Counted from the first letter of the stretch, positions 1-6,936 are shown. The stretch: DNA of 16,593 nt from an uncultured Pseudorhodoferax sp. (GCA_913776795.1 CAJYRH010000432.1:1-16593), one strand, 5' to 3'. The notes: a model not told the origin generated them from the letters alone. Program-made: numbers and translations.

Positions 1-336
1 TGCCGCCACGGGGCAGCCTTGCGTGGGCGAGACGAGGTGCGTTTCGGACAGGTAAGCGTCCACCAGCGCACGCAAGGGGCTGGCGCCGCGCGCCTGCCGC
101 TGCGCCGTGCTCTTGACCAGGCGCGAAGCGCTGTCGCACCCAGCGTGTTCGAGCGCCTCGCACAGCAGTGCGTCGCGCGAGTCGAAGTGGGCGTAGAAGC
201 CCCCATGCGTGAGGCCGGCCCGCTTCATCACGTCGGCCACGCCCACCCCCCAGAAGCCGGACTCGCGCAGCACGCCGGCCGCCGTCTCCACGATGCGGTC
301 GTGTGTCAGCTGCTTGCGGCTCGGTGCGGCATCCAT
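1..336 (-). CDS. TetR/AcrR-family transcriptional regulator, 3' end cut by window edge
   Basis: The minus strand reads open from an ATG at 336 to the window edge (112 codons seen, C-terminus missing). The N-terminus is a classic TetR DNA-binding domain: the 'THDRIVETAAGVLRESGF' helix is followed by the helix-turn-helix around residues 30-50 (VADVMKRAGLTHGGFYAHF) and 'DSRDALLCEAL'. These proteins repress their own and neighbouring genes until a ligand binds the C-terminal domain, which is mostly outside the window, so the ligand cannot be guessed. No Shine-Dalgarno sequence precedes 336. A second in-frame ATG lies at 348, inside the predicted -10, so 336 is preferred and the mRNA may be nearly leaderless. 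The gene is divergent from gshA. The family call is firm; the target is unknown. Confidence 0.9.
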   Translation of the reverse strand, partial: MDAAPSRKQLTHDRIVETAAGVLRESGFWGVGVADVMKRAGLTHGGFYAHFDSRDALLCEALEHAGCDSASRLVKSTAQRQARGASPLRALVDAYLSETHLVSPTQGCPVAA

Positions 337-343
337 GGCACCG

Positions 344-372
344 AGCATAGCACGAAATATGATGGTCGTCAT
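344..372 (-). promoter_or_regulatory. Predicted promoter of the TetR gene
   Basis: On the minus strand ATGACG (367-372) and TATGCT (344-349) are separated by 17 bp, a good sigma70 arrangement. The expected transcription start, about 7 nt beyond the -10, falls at about 337, next to the ATG at 336. This is pattern-based and unmeasured. Confidence 0.5.
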
Positions 373-375
373 ATT
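356..375. promoter_or_regulatory. Palindromic operator, probable TetR autoregulatory site
   Basis: AATATGATGGTCGTCATATT is an inverted repeat with perfect 7-bp arms (AATATGA/TCATATT) and one further matching pair in the spacer. It overlaps the -35 and spacer of the TetR promoter and lies about 80 bp before the gshA start. Size, symmetry and position fit a TetR-dimer operator. Whether it also affects gshA is an open inference. Confidence 0.6.
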
Positions 376-455
376 GAGAGGTGGTTGCATCCAGGTCGCG
401 TCACCCCATATCCCTAGAATTCGCTCGAATATTCCATCCGCAAGGATCCTCTTCC

Positions 456-1748
456 ATGGTTCCCCACCTCATCACCGCACTGACCGGGCCGATCAACGAG
501 CTCGAGCAGCGCATCCTCGATTCCACGCCAGCGATCGAACGCTGGTTCCGGCTGGAGTGGATGGAACACACGCCGCCGTTCTACTGTTCCGTCGACATCC
601 GCAACGCCGGCTTCAAGCTCGCGCCGGTGGACACCAATCTGTTCCCGGGCGGCTGGAACAACCTCACGCAGCCCATGCTGCCGCTGGCCGTGCAGTCGGC
701 CATGGCAGCCATCGAGAAGATCTGCCCCGAGGCGAAGAACCTGCTGCTGATCCCCGAGAACCACAGCCGCAACACCTTCTACCTGGCCAACGTGGCGCAG
801 CTGCAGCGCATCTTCCACATGGCTGGCCTGAACGTGCGCGTGGGCTCGGTGGACCCGGAGATCAAGGAAACCAAGACCATCCAGCTGCCCAACGGCGATG
901 AACTCACGCTGGAGCCGGTGGTGCGCAGCAAGCGCAGGCTGGGCCTGAAAAACTTCGACCCCTGCACCATCCTGCTCAACAACGACCTGTCGGCCGGCGC
1001 GCCGGGCATCCTGGAGGACCTGCATGAGCAGTACCTGCTGCCGCCGCTGCACGCCGGCTGGTCGGTGCGGCGCAAGAGCCGGCACTTCCAGAGCTACGAG
1101 GAGGTGTCCAAGCGCTTCGGCAAGCTGCTGGGCATCGACCCCTGGCTGATCCAGCCGATGTTCGCCAAGTGCGGCGAGGTCGATTTCGCCGAAGGCGCCG
1201 GCATGGACTGCCTGCAGACCAACGTCGACGCGCTGCTGACCAAGGTGCGCCGCAAGTACAAGGAATACGGCATCAACGAGAAGCCCTTCGTGGTCGTCAA
1301 GGCCGACAACGGCACCTATGGCATGGGCATCATGACCGTGCACGATGCCGCCGAGCTGCAGGGCCTGAACCGCAAGTCGCGCAACAAGATGGCCGTGGTC
1401 AAGGACGGGCAGCCCGTGCATGAAGTGATCATCCAGGAAGGCGTGCTGACCGCCGAGCGCATGCACGATGCCGTGGCCGAGCCCGTGGTCTACATGATGG
1501 ACCGTTATGTGGTCGGCGGCTTTTACCGCGTGCATGCCGACCGCGGAACCGACGAGAACCTCAACGCGCCGGGCTCGCGCTTCGTGCCATTGGCCTTCGC
1601 CGAGAGTACGCACCTGCCGCAGCACGGCATGAAGCCCGGCGCGAGCGCACCGAATCGCTTTTACATGTATGGCGTGATCGGCAGACTGGCCATGGTGGCG
1701 GCCAGCTACGAACTCGAAGCCACGGACCCCGAAGCGGAAGTCTACTGA
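456..1748 (+). CDS. gshA: Glutamate-cysteine ligase (beta-proteobacterial type)
   Basis: 430 aa. Catalyses ATP-dependent joining of L-glutamate and L-cysteine to gamma-glutamylcysteine, the first and limiting step of cytosolic glutathione synthesis. It belongs to the GshA family typified by acidithiobacilli and beta-proteobacteria, recognised over its full length: 'VDTNLFPGGWNNL' (59-70), 'LLLIPENHSRN' (97-106), and a glycine-rich nucleotide-binding stretch 'KADNGTYGMGIMTV' (about 282-295). It is unrelated in sequence to E. coli GshA. The ATG at 456 is chosen because AAGGA at 442-446 stands 9 nt upstream and the conserved family N-terminus (MVPHLITALTGPINELEQRI) starts there; the 25 earlier codons read as non-family sequence. 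gshB is not in the window; kup follows on the same strand. Confidence 0.93.
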   Translation: MVPHLITALTGPINELEQRILDSTPAIERWFRLEWMEHTPPFYCSVDIRNAGFKLAPVDTNLFPGGWNNLTQPMLPLAVQSAMAAIEKICPEAKNLLLIPENHSRNTFYLANVAQLQRIFHMAGLNVRVGSVDPEIKETKTIQLPNGDELTLEPVVRSKRRLGLKNFDPCTILLNNDLSAGAPGILEDLHEQYLLPPLHAGWSVRRKSRHFQSYEEVSKRFGKLLGIDPWLIQPMFAKCGEVDFAEGAGMDCLQTNVDALLTKVRRKYKEYGINEKPFVVVKADNGTYGMGIMTVHDAAELQGLNRKSRNKMAVVKDGQPVHEVIIQEGVLTAERMHDAVAEPVVYMMDRYVVGGFYRVHADRGTDENLNAPGSRFVPLAFAESTHLPQHGMKPGASAPNRFYMYGVIGRLAMVAASYELEATDPEAEVY

Positions 1749-1764
1749 GGCTGTGACAGGACCA

Positions 1765-1798
1765 GTTGCTGCGGTGCAACATCGTGCACCGCAGCAAC
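1765..1798 (+). other. Perfect 14-bp inverted repeat (RNA hairpin) between gshA and kup
   Basis: GTTGCTGCGGTGCA (1765-1778) is followed by the 6-nt loop ACATCG and its exact reverse complement TGCACCGCAGCAAC (1785-1798). It starts 17 nt after the gshA stop and ends 72 nt before the kup start. No T-run follows, so it is not a standard intrinsic terminator. It could protect the gshA 3' end, attenuate kup, or bind protein as DNA. Confidence 0.6.
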
Positions 1799-1870
1799 GC
1801 GCAGGCCGGCGCGCGAGGCGCACAATCGCCATCCCGCGAATCACCAGCCGCTGGCCACGGGCCGGGCGGC

Positions 1871-3745
1871 GTGCCTTTGCAACACGCAAAAACCCCGCTC
1901 GCAGCGCTCACCCTGGGCGCCATCGGTGTCGTCTACGGCGACATCGGCACCAGCGTCCTGTACGCGGTCAAGGAAATCTTCGGCTCCGGGCATGTCCCGT
2001 TCACCGTGGACAACGTTTATGGCGTGCTGTCCATCCTGTTCTGGACGCTGACCGTCATCGTCTCGCTCAAGTACGTGGTGCTGGTGCTGCGCGCCGACAA
2101 CGCCGGCGAAGGCGGGCTGGTCGCCATGCTGGCGCTGGCCTCGCAGTCGGTGAAGGACAAGCCCCGGCTGCGCCAGGTGCTGCTGCTGGTCGGCATCTTC
2201 GGGACCTGCCTGTTCTACGGCGACGGCGTGATCACGCCGGCGATCTCGGTGCTGTCGGCCGTGGAGGGCCTGGAGGTGGTGTCGCCGGCCTTCCGCAAGG
2301 CCGTGATCCCGCTCACGCTGGTGATCCTGTTCGCCCTGTTCGCGTTACAGAAGCGCGGCACGGCCGGCATCGGCAAGTTCTTCGGGCCGGTCACGCTGGC
2401 CTGGTTCATCGCCATCGCGCTGCTGGGCATCTCGCACATCTGGCACCACCCCGAGATCCTCTACGCACTGAGCCCGCACCATGCGCTGCGTTTCCTGTGG
2501 AACAACCCGGGCACCAGCTTCGTCATCCTGGGCGCGGTGGTGCTGGCCGTGACCGGCGCCGAGGCGCTCTACGCCGACCTGGGCCACTTTGGCAAGCGTC
2601 CGATCCGGCTGGCCTGGTTCAGCGTGGTCATGCCGGCGCTCACGCTGAACTACTTCGGCCAGGGCGCGCTGCTGCTGCGGGAGCCCGAGGCGGTCAAGAA
2701 TCCGTTCTTCATGATGGCGCCGGAATGGGCGCTGCTGCCGCTGGTCGGCATGGCGACCGCCGCCGCCGTGATTGCCTCGCAGGCACTGATCACGGGCGCC
2801 TTCTCCGTCACCAAGCAGGTCATCCAGCTCGGCTACCTGCCCCGGCTGCAGATCCAGCACACCAGCGTCAAGTCGGCGGGGCAGATCTACATTCCCTTCA
2901 TCAACTGGGGCCTGTTCCTGGCCATCGTGCTGGCCGTGGTGATGTTCAAGTCATCCAGCAACCTGGCGGCGGCCTATGGCATCGCCGTCTGCACCGACAT
3001 GCTGATCACCACGGTGCTGACCTTTTTCGTCGTGCGCTACGGCTGGAAGTACCCGCTGTGGCTGTGCCTGCTGGCCACGGGCTTCTTCTTCATCGTCGAC
3101 TTCGCATTCTGGGCCTCCAACCTGCTGAAGCTTTTCGAAGGCGGCTGGTTCCCGCTGTTCATCGGCGGCATGATGTTCATGGTCATGATGACCTGGCACG
3201 AAGGCCGCCGGCTGCTCAACGACGCACTGCGCGCCAACTCCATCGACCTCAAAAGCTTCCTCGAATCGGTCTTCGTGAGCCCGCCCGCGCGCGTGGAGGG
3301 TACGGCCGTGTTCCTGACCGCAGAACCGGGCAGCGTGCCCAACGCGCTGCTGCACAACCTCAAGCACAACAAGGTGCTGCACGAAACCAACCTGTTCGTC
3401 ACCGTGCGCAGCCATGAGCGACCATGGATCGGCATGGACAAGCGTCTGCAGATCGAAGCGCTGGGCCACGACTGCTGGCAGGTGGTGCTGCACTACGGCT
3501 TCAAGAACGACCCCGACCTGCCGCGCGCGCTGGAGCAGATGCGCGGGCGCGGCTGCGAGATGGAGGCCATGACGACCAGCTATTTCCTTTCGCGCGACGT
3601 GGTGGTACCCACCCTGGGCACCGGCATGGCGCCCTGGCGCGAAAAGCTGTTCGCGCAGATGCACCTGAATGCGAGCGCCGCGGCCGACTTCCTCAAGCTG
3701 CCCAGCAACGCGGTGGTCGAGTTGGGCTCCAAGGTCGAGATCTGA
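1871..3745 (+). CDS. kup: KUP/HAK/KT-family potassium uptake permease
   Basis: 624 aa, the usual length for bacterial Kup. It is an inner-membrane K+/H+ symporter for constitutive low-to-moderate affinity K+ uptake. The N-terminal signature [13 protein letters not shown] lies at residues 19-31; about 12 hydrophobic segments follow to about residue 450, then a hydrophilic cytoplasmic C-terminal domain of about 170 aa. The family motif more often has Pro where this protein has Val-29. I prefer the GTG at 1871 (mature-like start [18 protein letters not shown]). The open frame extends back to a TTG at 1766, but that lies inside the intergenic hairpin and the extra residues look non-conserved. There is no strong Shine-Dalgarno sequence before 1871, so the start is the least certain part. 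A bidirectional terminator follows at 3759-3786. Confidence 0.93.
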   Translation: MPLQHAKTPLAALTLGAIGVVYGDIGTSVLYAVKEIFGSGHVPFTVDNVYGVLSILFWTLTVIVSLKYVVLVLRADNAGEGGLVAMLALASQSVKDKPRLRQVLLLVGIFGTCLFYGDGVITPAISVLSAVEGLEVVSPAFRKAVIPLTLVILFALFALQKRGTAGIGKFFGPVTLAWFIAIALLGISHIWHHPEILYALSPHHALRFLWNNPGTSFVILGAVVLAVTGAEALYADLGHFGKRPIRLAWFSVVMPALTLNYFGQGALLLREPEAVKNPFFMMAPEWALLPLVGMATAAAVIASQALITGAFSVTKQVIQLGYLPRLQIQHTSVKSAGQIYIPFINWGLFLAIVLAVVMFKSSSNLAAAYGIAVCTDMLITTVLTFFVVRYGWKYPLWLCLLATGFFFIVDFAFWASNLLKLFEGGWFPLFIGGMMFMVMMTWHEGRRLLNDALRANSIDLKSFLESVFVSPPARVEGTAVFLTAEPGSVPNALLHNLKHNKVLHETNLFVTVRSHERPWIGMDKRLQIEALGHDCWQVVLHYGFKNDPDLPRALEQMRGRGCEMEAMTTSYFLSRDVVVPTLGTGMAPWREKLFAQMHLNASAAADFLKLPSNAVVELGSKVEI

Positions 3746-3758
3746 AGGCACATGCAAA

Positions 3759-3786
3759 AAGACCCGCGCCTTGCGGCGCGGGCCTT
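3759..3786. terminator. Bidirectional intrinsic terminator between kup and DUF4148 copy 1
   Basis: The stem is AAGACCCGCGCC / GGCGCGGGCCTT around the loop TTGC (3771-3774). Read on the minus strand, the loop is GCAA (a GNRA tetraloop), one pair is G-U, and the stem runs into a U-rich tail, so it terminates the minus-strand DUF4148 gene best. It also faces the end of kup. The core is almost identical to those at 4381 and 13432. Confidence 0.85.
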
Positions 3787-3818
3787 CTGCTTGTTGGCGT
3801 ATGGCGCGGAGGCGCTGG

Positions 3819-4253
3819 TCAGACTTCGCCGCCAGGCAGTTGGCCGGCGCGCAGGGCACGCACGGCTTCGGCGTGCACCGCTTCGCGGCTCAGCACACTC
3901 TCGGAGGCGCGGTAGCCGATGTCGGCGCCTTCGCCGCGCGGTGCCAGGCGGTGGTCGCGGGCTGCAGCCAGGTACTCGCCCTGCACGGCGTCACGGGTCA
4001 GGTTGCTGCGGCCGGTGTTGGCGGCCGCGTAGCCCACGTCGGCACCTTCGCCGGTCAAAGCCAGCTGGTGGCTGCGCTGGGCCTGCAGGAATTCGTTGCG
4101 CACGGCTTCACGGGTCAGCGCGCTGCTGGACGCGGCGGAAGCAGCCGCAGGCACGTAGCCGACTTCACCGCTGGCATTGACGCCACCGGCCGCGAATGCG
4201 GGGGCTGCCATCAGGCCTGCGAGCAGGGCGGAGGCGAGGATCTTGGTGGTCAT
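3819..4253 (-). CDS. DUF4148-domain secreted protein, copy 1 (three-module form)
   Basis: 144 aa. The ATG at 4253 has AAGGA 7 nt upstream and starts a clear Sec signal peptide (MTTKILASALLAGLMAAPAFA, cleavage about residue 21/22), so the product is periplasmic or exported. The mature part begins with SGEVGYVP (28-35) and carries three related modules: LTREAVRNEFLQAQ...GEGADVGY (46-75), LTRDAVQGEYLAAA...GEGADIGY (85-114) and a short LSREAVHAEAVRAL (121-134), ending in GGEV. Copies 2 and 3 have only two modules, so this one has gained a middle unit. Small DUF4148 proteins are common in Burkholderiales. I recall relatives reported as metal- or stress-induced in Cupriavidus, but the molecular function is not established. 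In-frame starts up to 4376 lie upstream of the signal peptide and are rejected. Confidence 0.88.
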   Translation of the reverse strand: MTTKILASALLAGLMAAPAFAAGGVNASGEVGYVPAAASAASSSALTREAVRNEFLQAQRSHQLALTGEGADVGYAAANTGRSNLTRDAVQGEYLAAARDHRLAPRGEGADIGYRASESVLSREAVHAEAVRALRAGQLPGGEV

Positions 4254-4278
4254 GGTGTTTTCCTTGATTGACATTGAC

Positions 4279-4358
4279 GATGGGATGAAGTTTAGAAATC
4301 GCAACGTCAAAGAAAAAGTCTGCTCAAGGCAAAGCATCGTTTCCATCGAAGCAACAGT
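4279..4358 (-). promoter_or_regulatory. Conserved 80-bp promoter block of DUF4148 copy 1
   Basis: Aligns without gaps to 4844-4923 and 13902-13981. Read on the minus strand, the conserved parts in order are ACTGTT, GAAACGAT, TTGC, a TTTTTCTTT block, and TTCATCCCATC-like sequence near the start. A -35/-10 pair TTTTTC-17 bp-TAAACT fits the conserved spacing. The GAAACGAT and ACTGTT blocks lie upstream of the -35 and are candidate activator sites. Confidence 0.7.
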
Positions 4359-4380
4359 ACCGACCGCGCAACCCAAAACG

Positions 4381-4410
4381 AAAGGCCCGCGCCTTGCGGC
4401 GCGGGCCTTT
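4381..4410. terminator. Intrinsic terminator of DUF4148 copy 2
   Basis: A perfect 13-bp stem, AAAGGCCCGCGCC / GGCGCGGGCCTTT, encloses TTGC (4394-4397). Minus-strand reading gives a GCAA tetraloop followed by a TTTCGTTTTG tail. It lies 23 nt after the stop of DUF4148 copy 2 and separates that gene from the promoter block of copy 1. Confidence 0.9.
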
Positions 4411-4433
4411 CATTGGCAACGGATCTGAAACGA

Positions 4434-4742
4434 TCAGACTTCGCCTCCACCCAGCTGGCCATGGCGCACGGCGTACACGGCTTCGGCGCGCACGGCATCG
4501 CGGGTGCGCGTGCTGCGGGCGGTGGCCACCGCGCCGATGTCGGCACCTTCGCCCACTTCCGGCAGCGTGCCGTTGCGCTCGGCCTGCAGGTATTCGGCAC
4601 GCACGGCCTCGCGGGTCAGGTTGCTCTTCACCGAGCTGACCTGGGGCACGTAGCCGACTTCGCCGCTGATGTTGTCGGCAAAGCTCGGGGCGGCGGCGAA
4701 ACCGAGGGTGGCGACGAGGGCGGAGGCGAGCAGCTTGTTCAT
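4434..4742 (-). CDS. DUF4148-domain secreted protein, copy 2
   Basis: 102 aa. The ATG at 4742 is preceded by AAGGA with 6-nt spacing and begins a Sec signal peptide (MNKLLASALVATLGFAAAPSFA, cleavage about 22/23). The mature protein starts DNISGEVGYVP, then carries two modules, LTREAVRAEYLQAERNGTLP...GEGADIG (42-70) and TRDAVRAEAVYAVRHGQL (80-97), ending GGGEV. From SGEVGYVP to the C-terminus it matches copy 3 at 68 of 77 residues by my count, and is more distant from copy 1. It is predicted to be periplasmic or exported, with unknown function. It is divergently transcribed from the kdp operon, sharing the 284-bp intergenic region. Confidence 0.88.
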   Translation of the reverse strand: MNKLLASALVATLGFAAAPSFADNISGEVGYVPQVSSVKSNLTREAVRAEYLQAERNGTLPEVGEGADIGAVATARSTRTRDAVRAEAVYAVRHGQLGGGEV

Positions 4743-4811
4743 GATGGTTCCTTTCAGTGGATGGACGGGGAGTTCCCATTCGGCGAGGAGCGGCACCGTG
4801 CCACCCCCGTC

Positions 4812-4845
4812 TCGATGAGTCGTCGCTTGGTGTGCGTCTCATCGA
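4812..4845 (-). other. Inverted repeat in the 5' leader of DUF4148 copy 2
   Basis: TCGATGAG (4812-4819) and CTCATCGA (4838-4845) form a perfect 8-bp stem with an 18-nt loop, placed at the expected 5' end of the transcript. Copy 3 keeps 7 bp of it at 13874-13903; copy 1 does not. This could be an mRNA-stability stem or an operator. Confidence 0.4.
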
Positions 4846-4923
4846 TGGGTTGAATTGTGGAATCGGCGTCTCAAAAGAAAAACCGGCTGCAGGGCAATGG
4901 ATCGTTTCTCAACCAGCAACAGT
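4844..4923 (-). promoter_or_regulatory. Conserved 80-bp promoter block of DUF4148 copy 2
   Basis: Second member of the ungapped three-way alignment. The predicted minus-strand promoter is TTTTTC-17 bp-CACAAT, with the conserved AACAGT (4918-4923) and ATCGTTTC (4901-4908) elements (plus-strand reading) at the far end. Those elements end only 18 bp before the candidate -35 of the kdp operon, so one regulator could act on both promoters. Confidence 0.7.
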
Positions 4924-4941
4924 GCGCGTCCTGATACTTTC

Positions 4942-4970
4942 CTGACACCGCCCGCACGAGTCTCTACACC
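4942..4970 (+). promoter_or_regulatory. Candidate promoter of the kdp operon
   Basis: CTGACA (4942-4947) and TACACC (4965-4970) are 17 bp apart, 57 bp before the first start codon. The match to sigma70 is moderate, as expected for an activator-dependent (KdpE) promoter. TCCTGA occurs three times nearby (4929, 4940, 4972). No KdpE site can be assigned by eye. Confidence 0.35.
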
Positions 4971-5026
4971 GTCCTGAGGCGCGTCTTCGCACACTGCCTG
5001 CATCGTTCGACAAGCAGGAGGAATAC

Positions 5027-5131
5027 ATGGACATCGTCTGGATCGCCGCCACCGCAGCACTGTGGGTGGCGACGGTGGAATTGGCCTTCGGGCTGGGCAG
5101 GCTCGGCAATTCGCGGGAGCCGCGGCCATGA
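5027..5131 (+). CDS. Small membrane peptide at the head of the kdp operon
   Basis: 34 codons beginning MDIVWIAATAALWVATVEL, with a very good ribosome-binding site (AGGAGG at 5016-5021, 5 nt before the ATG). One hydrophobic segment (about residues 3-22) is followed by a polar tail with three Arg. The stop overlaps the kdpF start (ATGA at 5128-5131), so translation is coupled. Similar one-helix ORFs are found before kdpF in other bacteria, usually unannotated. It may help load ribosomes onto kdpF, or be a real small subunit or regulator. That it is expressed is strongly suggested by the ribosome-binding site; function is unknown. It was too short for routine gene calling. Confidence 0.65.
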   Translation: MDIVWIAATAALWVATVELAFGLGRLGNSREPRP

Positions 5132-5226
5132 TCGCGCTCGAAGCCCTTTACGGCGTGGCCGGCCTGGTGGCCGTGCTGCTGCTGGCCTACCTGGTCTACG
5201 CGCTGTTGTGCGCCGAGGAGTTCTGA
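5128..5226 (+). CDS. kdpF: K+-transporting ATPase subunit F
   Basis: 32 aa, one transmembrane helix: [21 protein letters not shown]..., ending [11 protein letters not shown], which matches the family's typical 'YLVYAL..AE.F' ending. KdpF is a small inner-membrane subunit that stabilises the KdpABC complex. Its start overlaps the stop of the preceding small ORF by 4 bp; GGGAG at 5115-5119 gives 8-nt spacing. kdpA follows 4 nt after its stop, and its own final codons contain the GAGGAG that serves kdpA. Length (29-32 aa) is normal for the family. Confidence 0.9.
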   Translation: MIALEALYGVAGLVAVLLLAYLVYALLCAEEF

Positions 5227-5230
5227 CGCC

Positions 5231-6928
5231 ATGGACTCCCAAGCCTGGGCCCTGCTGGGCCTGTTTCTCCTGCTGCTGGGCCTGGCTGCCTGGCCGCTCG
5301 GCCTGTGGCTCGCTGCCCTCTGCGAAGGCCGCCTGCCGGCCTGGCTGCAGCGGCTGGAGCGCCCGCTGCTCCGCCTGGCCGGCGTTCAGCCCGACGCGTC
5401 CATGCCGTGGCGCGACTACGCGCTGGCGCTGCTGGCCTTCAACGCCCTCGGCGCACTGGTGCTCTACGCGCTGCAGCGGCTGCAGGGCTTCTTGCCACTG
5501 AACCCCGCTGCCCTGGCCGCGGTGGCGCCGGACTCGGCCTTCAACACCGCCGTCAGTTTCGTCAGCAACACCAACTGGCAGGGCTACGGTGGTGAGACCA
5601 CGATGAGCCATCTCACGCAGATGCTGGGCCTCACGGTGCAGAACTTCCTGTCGGCAGCCACCGGCATCGCCGTGGCCTTCGCGCTCGCGCGCGGCTTCGC
5701 GGCACGCCGTGAAGCCGTGGGCCGCGGCATCGGCAACTTCTGGACCGACCTGGTGCGCATCACGCTGTGGCTGCTGCTGCCGCTTTCGTGCGTGCTGGCG
5801 CTGTTCTTCGTGGGCCAGGGCGTGGTGCAGAGCCTGGCCGCGAGCATCGATGTGCACACCTTGCAGGGCGGCACGCAGGCCATCGCCACCGGCCCCGTCG
5901 CCTCGCAGGAGGCGATCAAGATGCTGGGCACCAATGGCGGTGGATTCTTCAACGCCAACTCTGCGCATCCGTTCGAGAACCCCACGGCGCTGGCCAACCT
6001 GGTGCAGATGCTCGCCATCTTTGGGATCCCGGCGGCGCTGTGCCTGGCCTTCGGCCGCGTGGTCGGCGACATCCGCCAGGGCTGGGCCCTGCTGGCGGCG
6101 ATGGCGCTGGTCTTCGTGGCAGCCGTCTGGGTGGCCACGGCGGCCGAGTCCGCCGGCAACCCGCTGCTTGCCGCGCTCGGCACCGACCCGGCGGCCGGCA
6201 ACCTGGAGGGCAAGGAGCTGCGCTTCGGCATCCACGCGTCGGCGTTGTTCGCCGTCGTCACCACGGCTGCCTCCTGCGGCGCCGTGAACGCCATGCACGA
6301 CGCCTTCACGCCCATCGGCGGCATGGTGCCGCTGGTGCTCATGCAACTCGGCGAGGTGATCTTCGGCGGCGTCGGCTCGGGCCTGTACGGCATGCTGGTG
6401 TTCGCGGTGCTGGCGGTGTTCATCGCCGGCCTCATGATCGGCCGCACGCCTGAGTACCTGGGCAAGAAGATCGAGGTGCACGAGATGAAGCTGACCTCGA
6501 TCGCCATCCTCGTCACGCCGCTGCTGGTGCTGCTGGGCACGGCCCTGGCCGTGAGCACGGAGCCCGGCCGCGCCGGCATCGCCAACCCCGGCGCGCACGG
6601 CTTCTCGGAGATCCTCTACGCGCTGAGCTCGGCCGCCAACAACAACGGCAGCGCCTTCGCCGGCCTCTCGGCCAACACGCCCTTCTACAACGCGCTGCTG
6701 GGCGTGGCCATGTGGCTGGGCCGCTTCGGCGTGATCGTGCCGGTGCTGGCACTGGCCGGTGCGCTGGCGAACAAGCAGCGCCTGCCGGTCACGGCCGGCA
6801 CCATGCCCACGCACGGTCCGCTGTTCGTGGTGCTGCTGATCGGCACCGTGCTGCTGGTCGGCCTGCTGAACTACGTGCCGGCGCTCGCGCTCGGCCCCGT
6901 GGTCGAACACCTGATGCTGTGGAAGTGA
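5231..6928 (+). CDS. kdpA: K+-transporting ATPase subunit A (K+-selective channel subunit)
   Basis: 565 aa, close to the E. coli length. KdpA is the superfamily-of-K+-transporters-like membrane subunit of KdpFABC that selects and conducts K+ in the inner membrane. The four pore-loop regions are visible: [11 protein letters not shown] (112-122), TNGGGFFN (234-241), [12 protein letters not shown] (344-355) and [11 protein letters not shown] (about 466-476). About 10 hydrophobic helices run through the protein. The ATG at 5231 is preceded by GAGGAG (5215-5220) at 10-nt spacing. kdpB follows after 8 nt. No truncation or frameshift is seen. Confidence 0.97.
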   Translation: MDSQAWALLGLFLLLLGLAAWPLGLWLAALCEGRLPAWLQRLERPLLRLAGVQPDASMPWRDYALALLAFNALGALVLYALQRLQGFLPLNPAALAAVAPDSAFNTAVSFVSNTNWQGYGGETTMSHLTQMLGLTVQNFLSAATGIAVAFALARGFAARREAVGRGIGNFWTDLVRITLWLLLPLSCVLALFFVGQGVVQSLAASIDVHTLQGGTQAIATGPVASQEAIKMLGTNGGGFFNANSAHPFENPTALANLVQMLAIFGIPAALCLAFGRVVGDIRQGWALLAAMALVFVAAVWVATAAESAGNPLLAALGTDPAAGNLEGKELRFGIHASALFAVVTTAASCGAVNAMHDAFTPIGGMVPLVLMQLGEVIFGGVGSGLYGMLVFAVLAVFIAGLMIGRTPEYLGKKIEVHEMKLTSIAILVTPLLVLLGTALAVSTEPGRAGIANPGAHGFSEILYALSSAANNNGSAFAGLSANTPFYNALLGVAMWLGRFGVIVPVLALAGALANKQRLPVTAGTMPTHGPLFVVLLIGTVLLVGLLNYVPALALGPVVEHLMLWK

Positions 6929-6936
6929 GAACAGCC

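Larger units (their letters stand above)
4381..4923 (-). repeat. DUF4148 cassette flanking kdp on the left (direct-repeat partner of 13432-13981)
   Basis: Terminator, gene, leader and promoter block together form a repeated unit of about 545 bp in the same orientation as 13432-13981. Homology runs through coding and non-coding parts, with exact runs up to about 20 bp (for example TGGCGCACGGCGTACACGGC). A more diverged third unit is 3759-4358. Confidence 0.7.

Noticed and set aside
19..417. Plus-strand open frame over the TetR gene
   Set aside because: The minus strand there carries an unmistakable TetR helix-turn-helix; the plus-strand product has no coherent features.
419..430. ATTCG-CT-CGAAT inverted repeat before gshA
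   Set aside because: Short, AT-rich and near the ribosome-binding site; too weak to call an operator on its own.
1766..1870. Upstream TTG start for kup
   Set aside because: It would start inside the hairpin and add 35 residues without similarity to the Kup N-terminus.
1749..1870. K+ or c-di-AMP riboswitch in the kup leader
   Set aside because: Only one simple hairpin is visible; there is no multi-helix aptamer pattern of a known class.
414..1889. 491-codon minus-strand open frame opposite gshA
   Set aside because: His/Ala/Gly/Val-rich composition, no recognisable domain, and full overlap with a clear gshA.
4254..4376. N-terminal extension of DUF4148 copy 1
   Set aside because: It would bury the signal peptide and run through the conserved promoter block.
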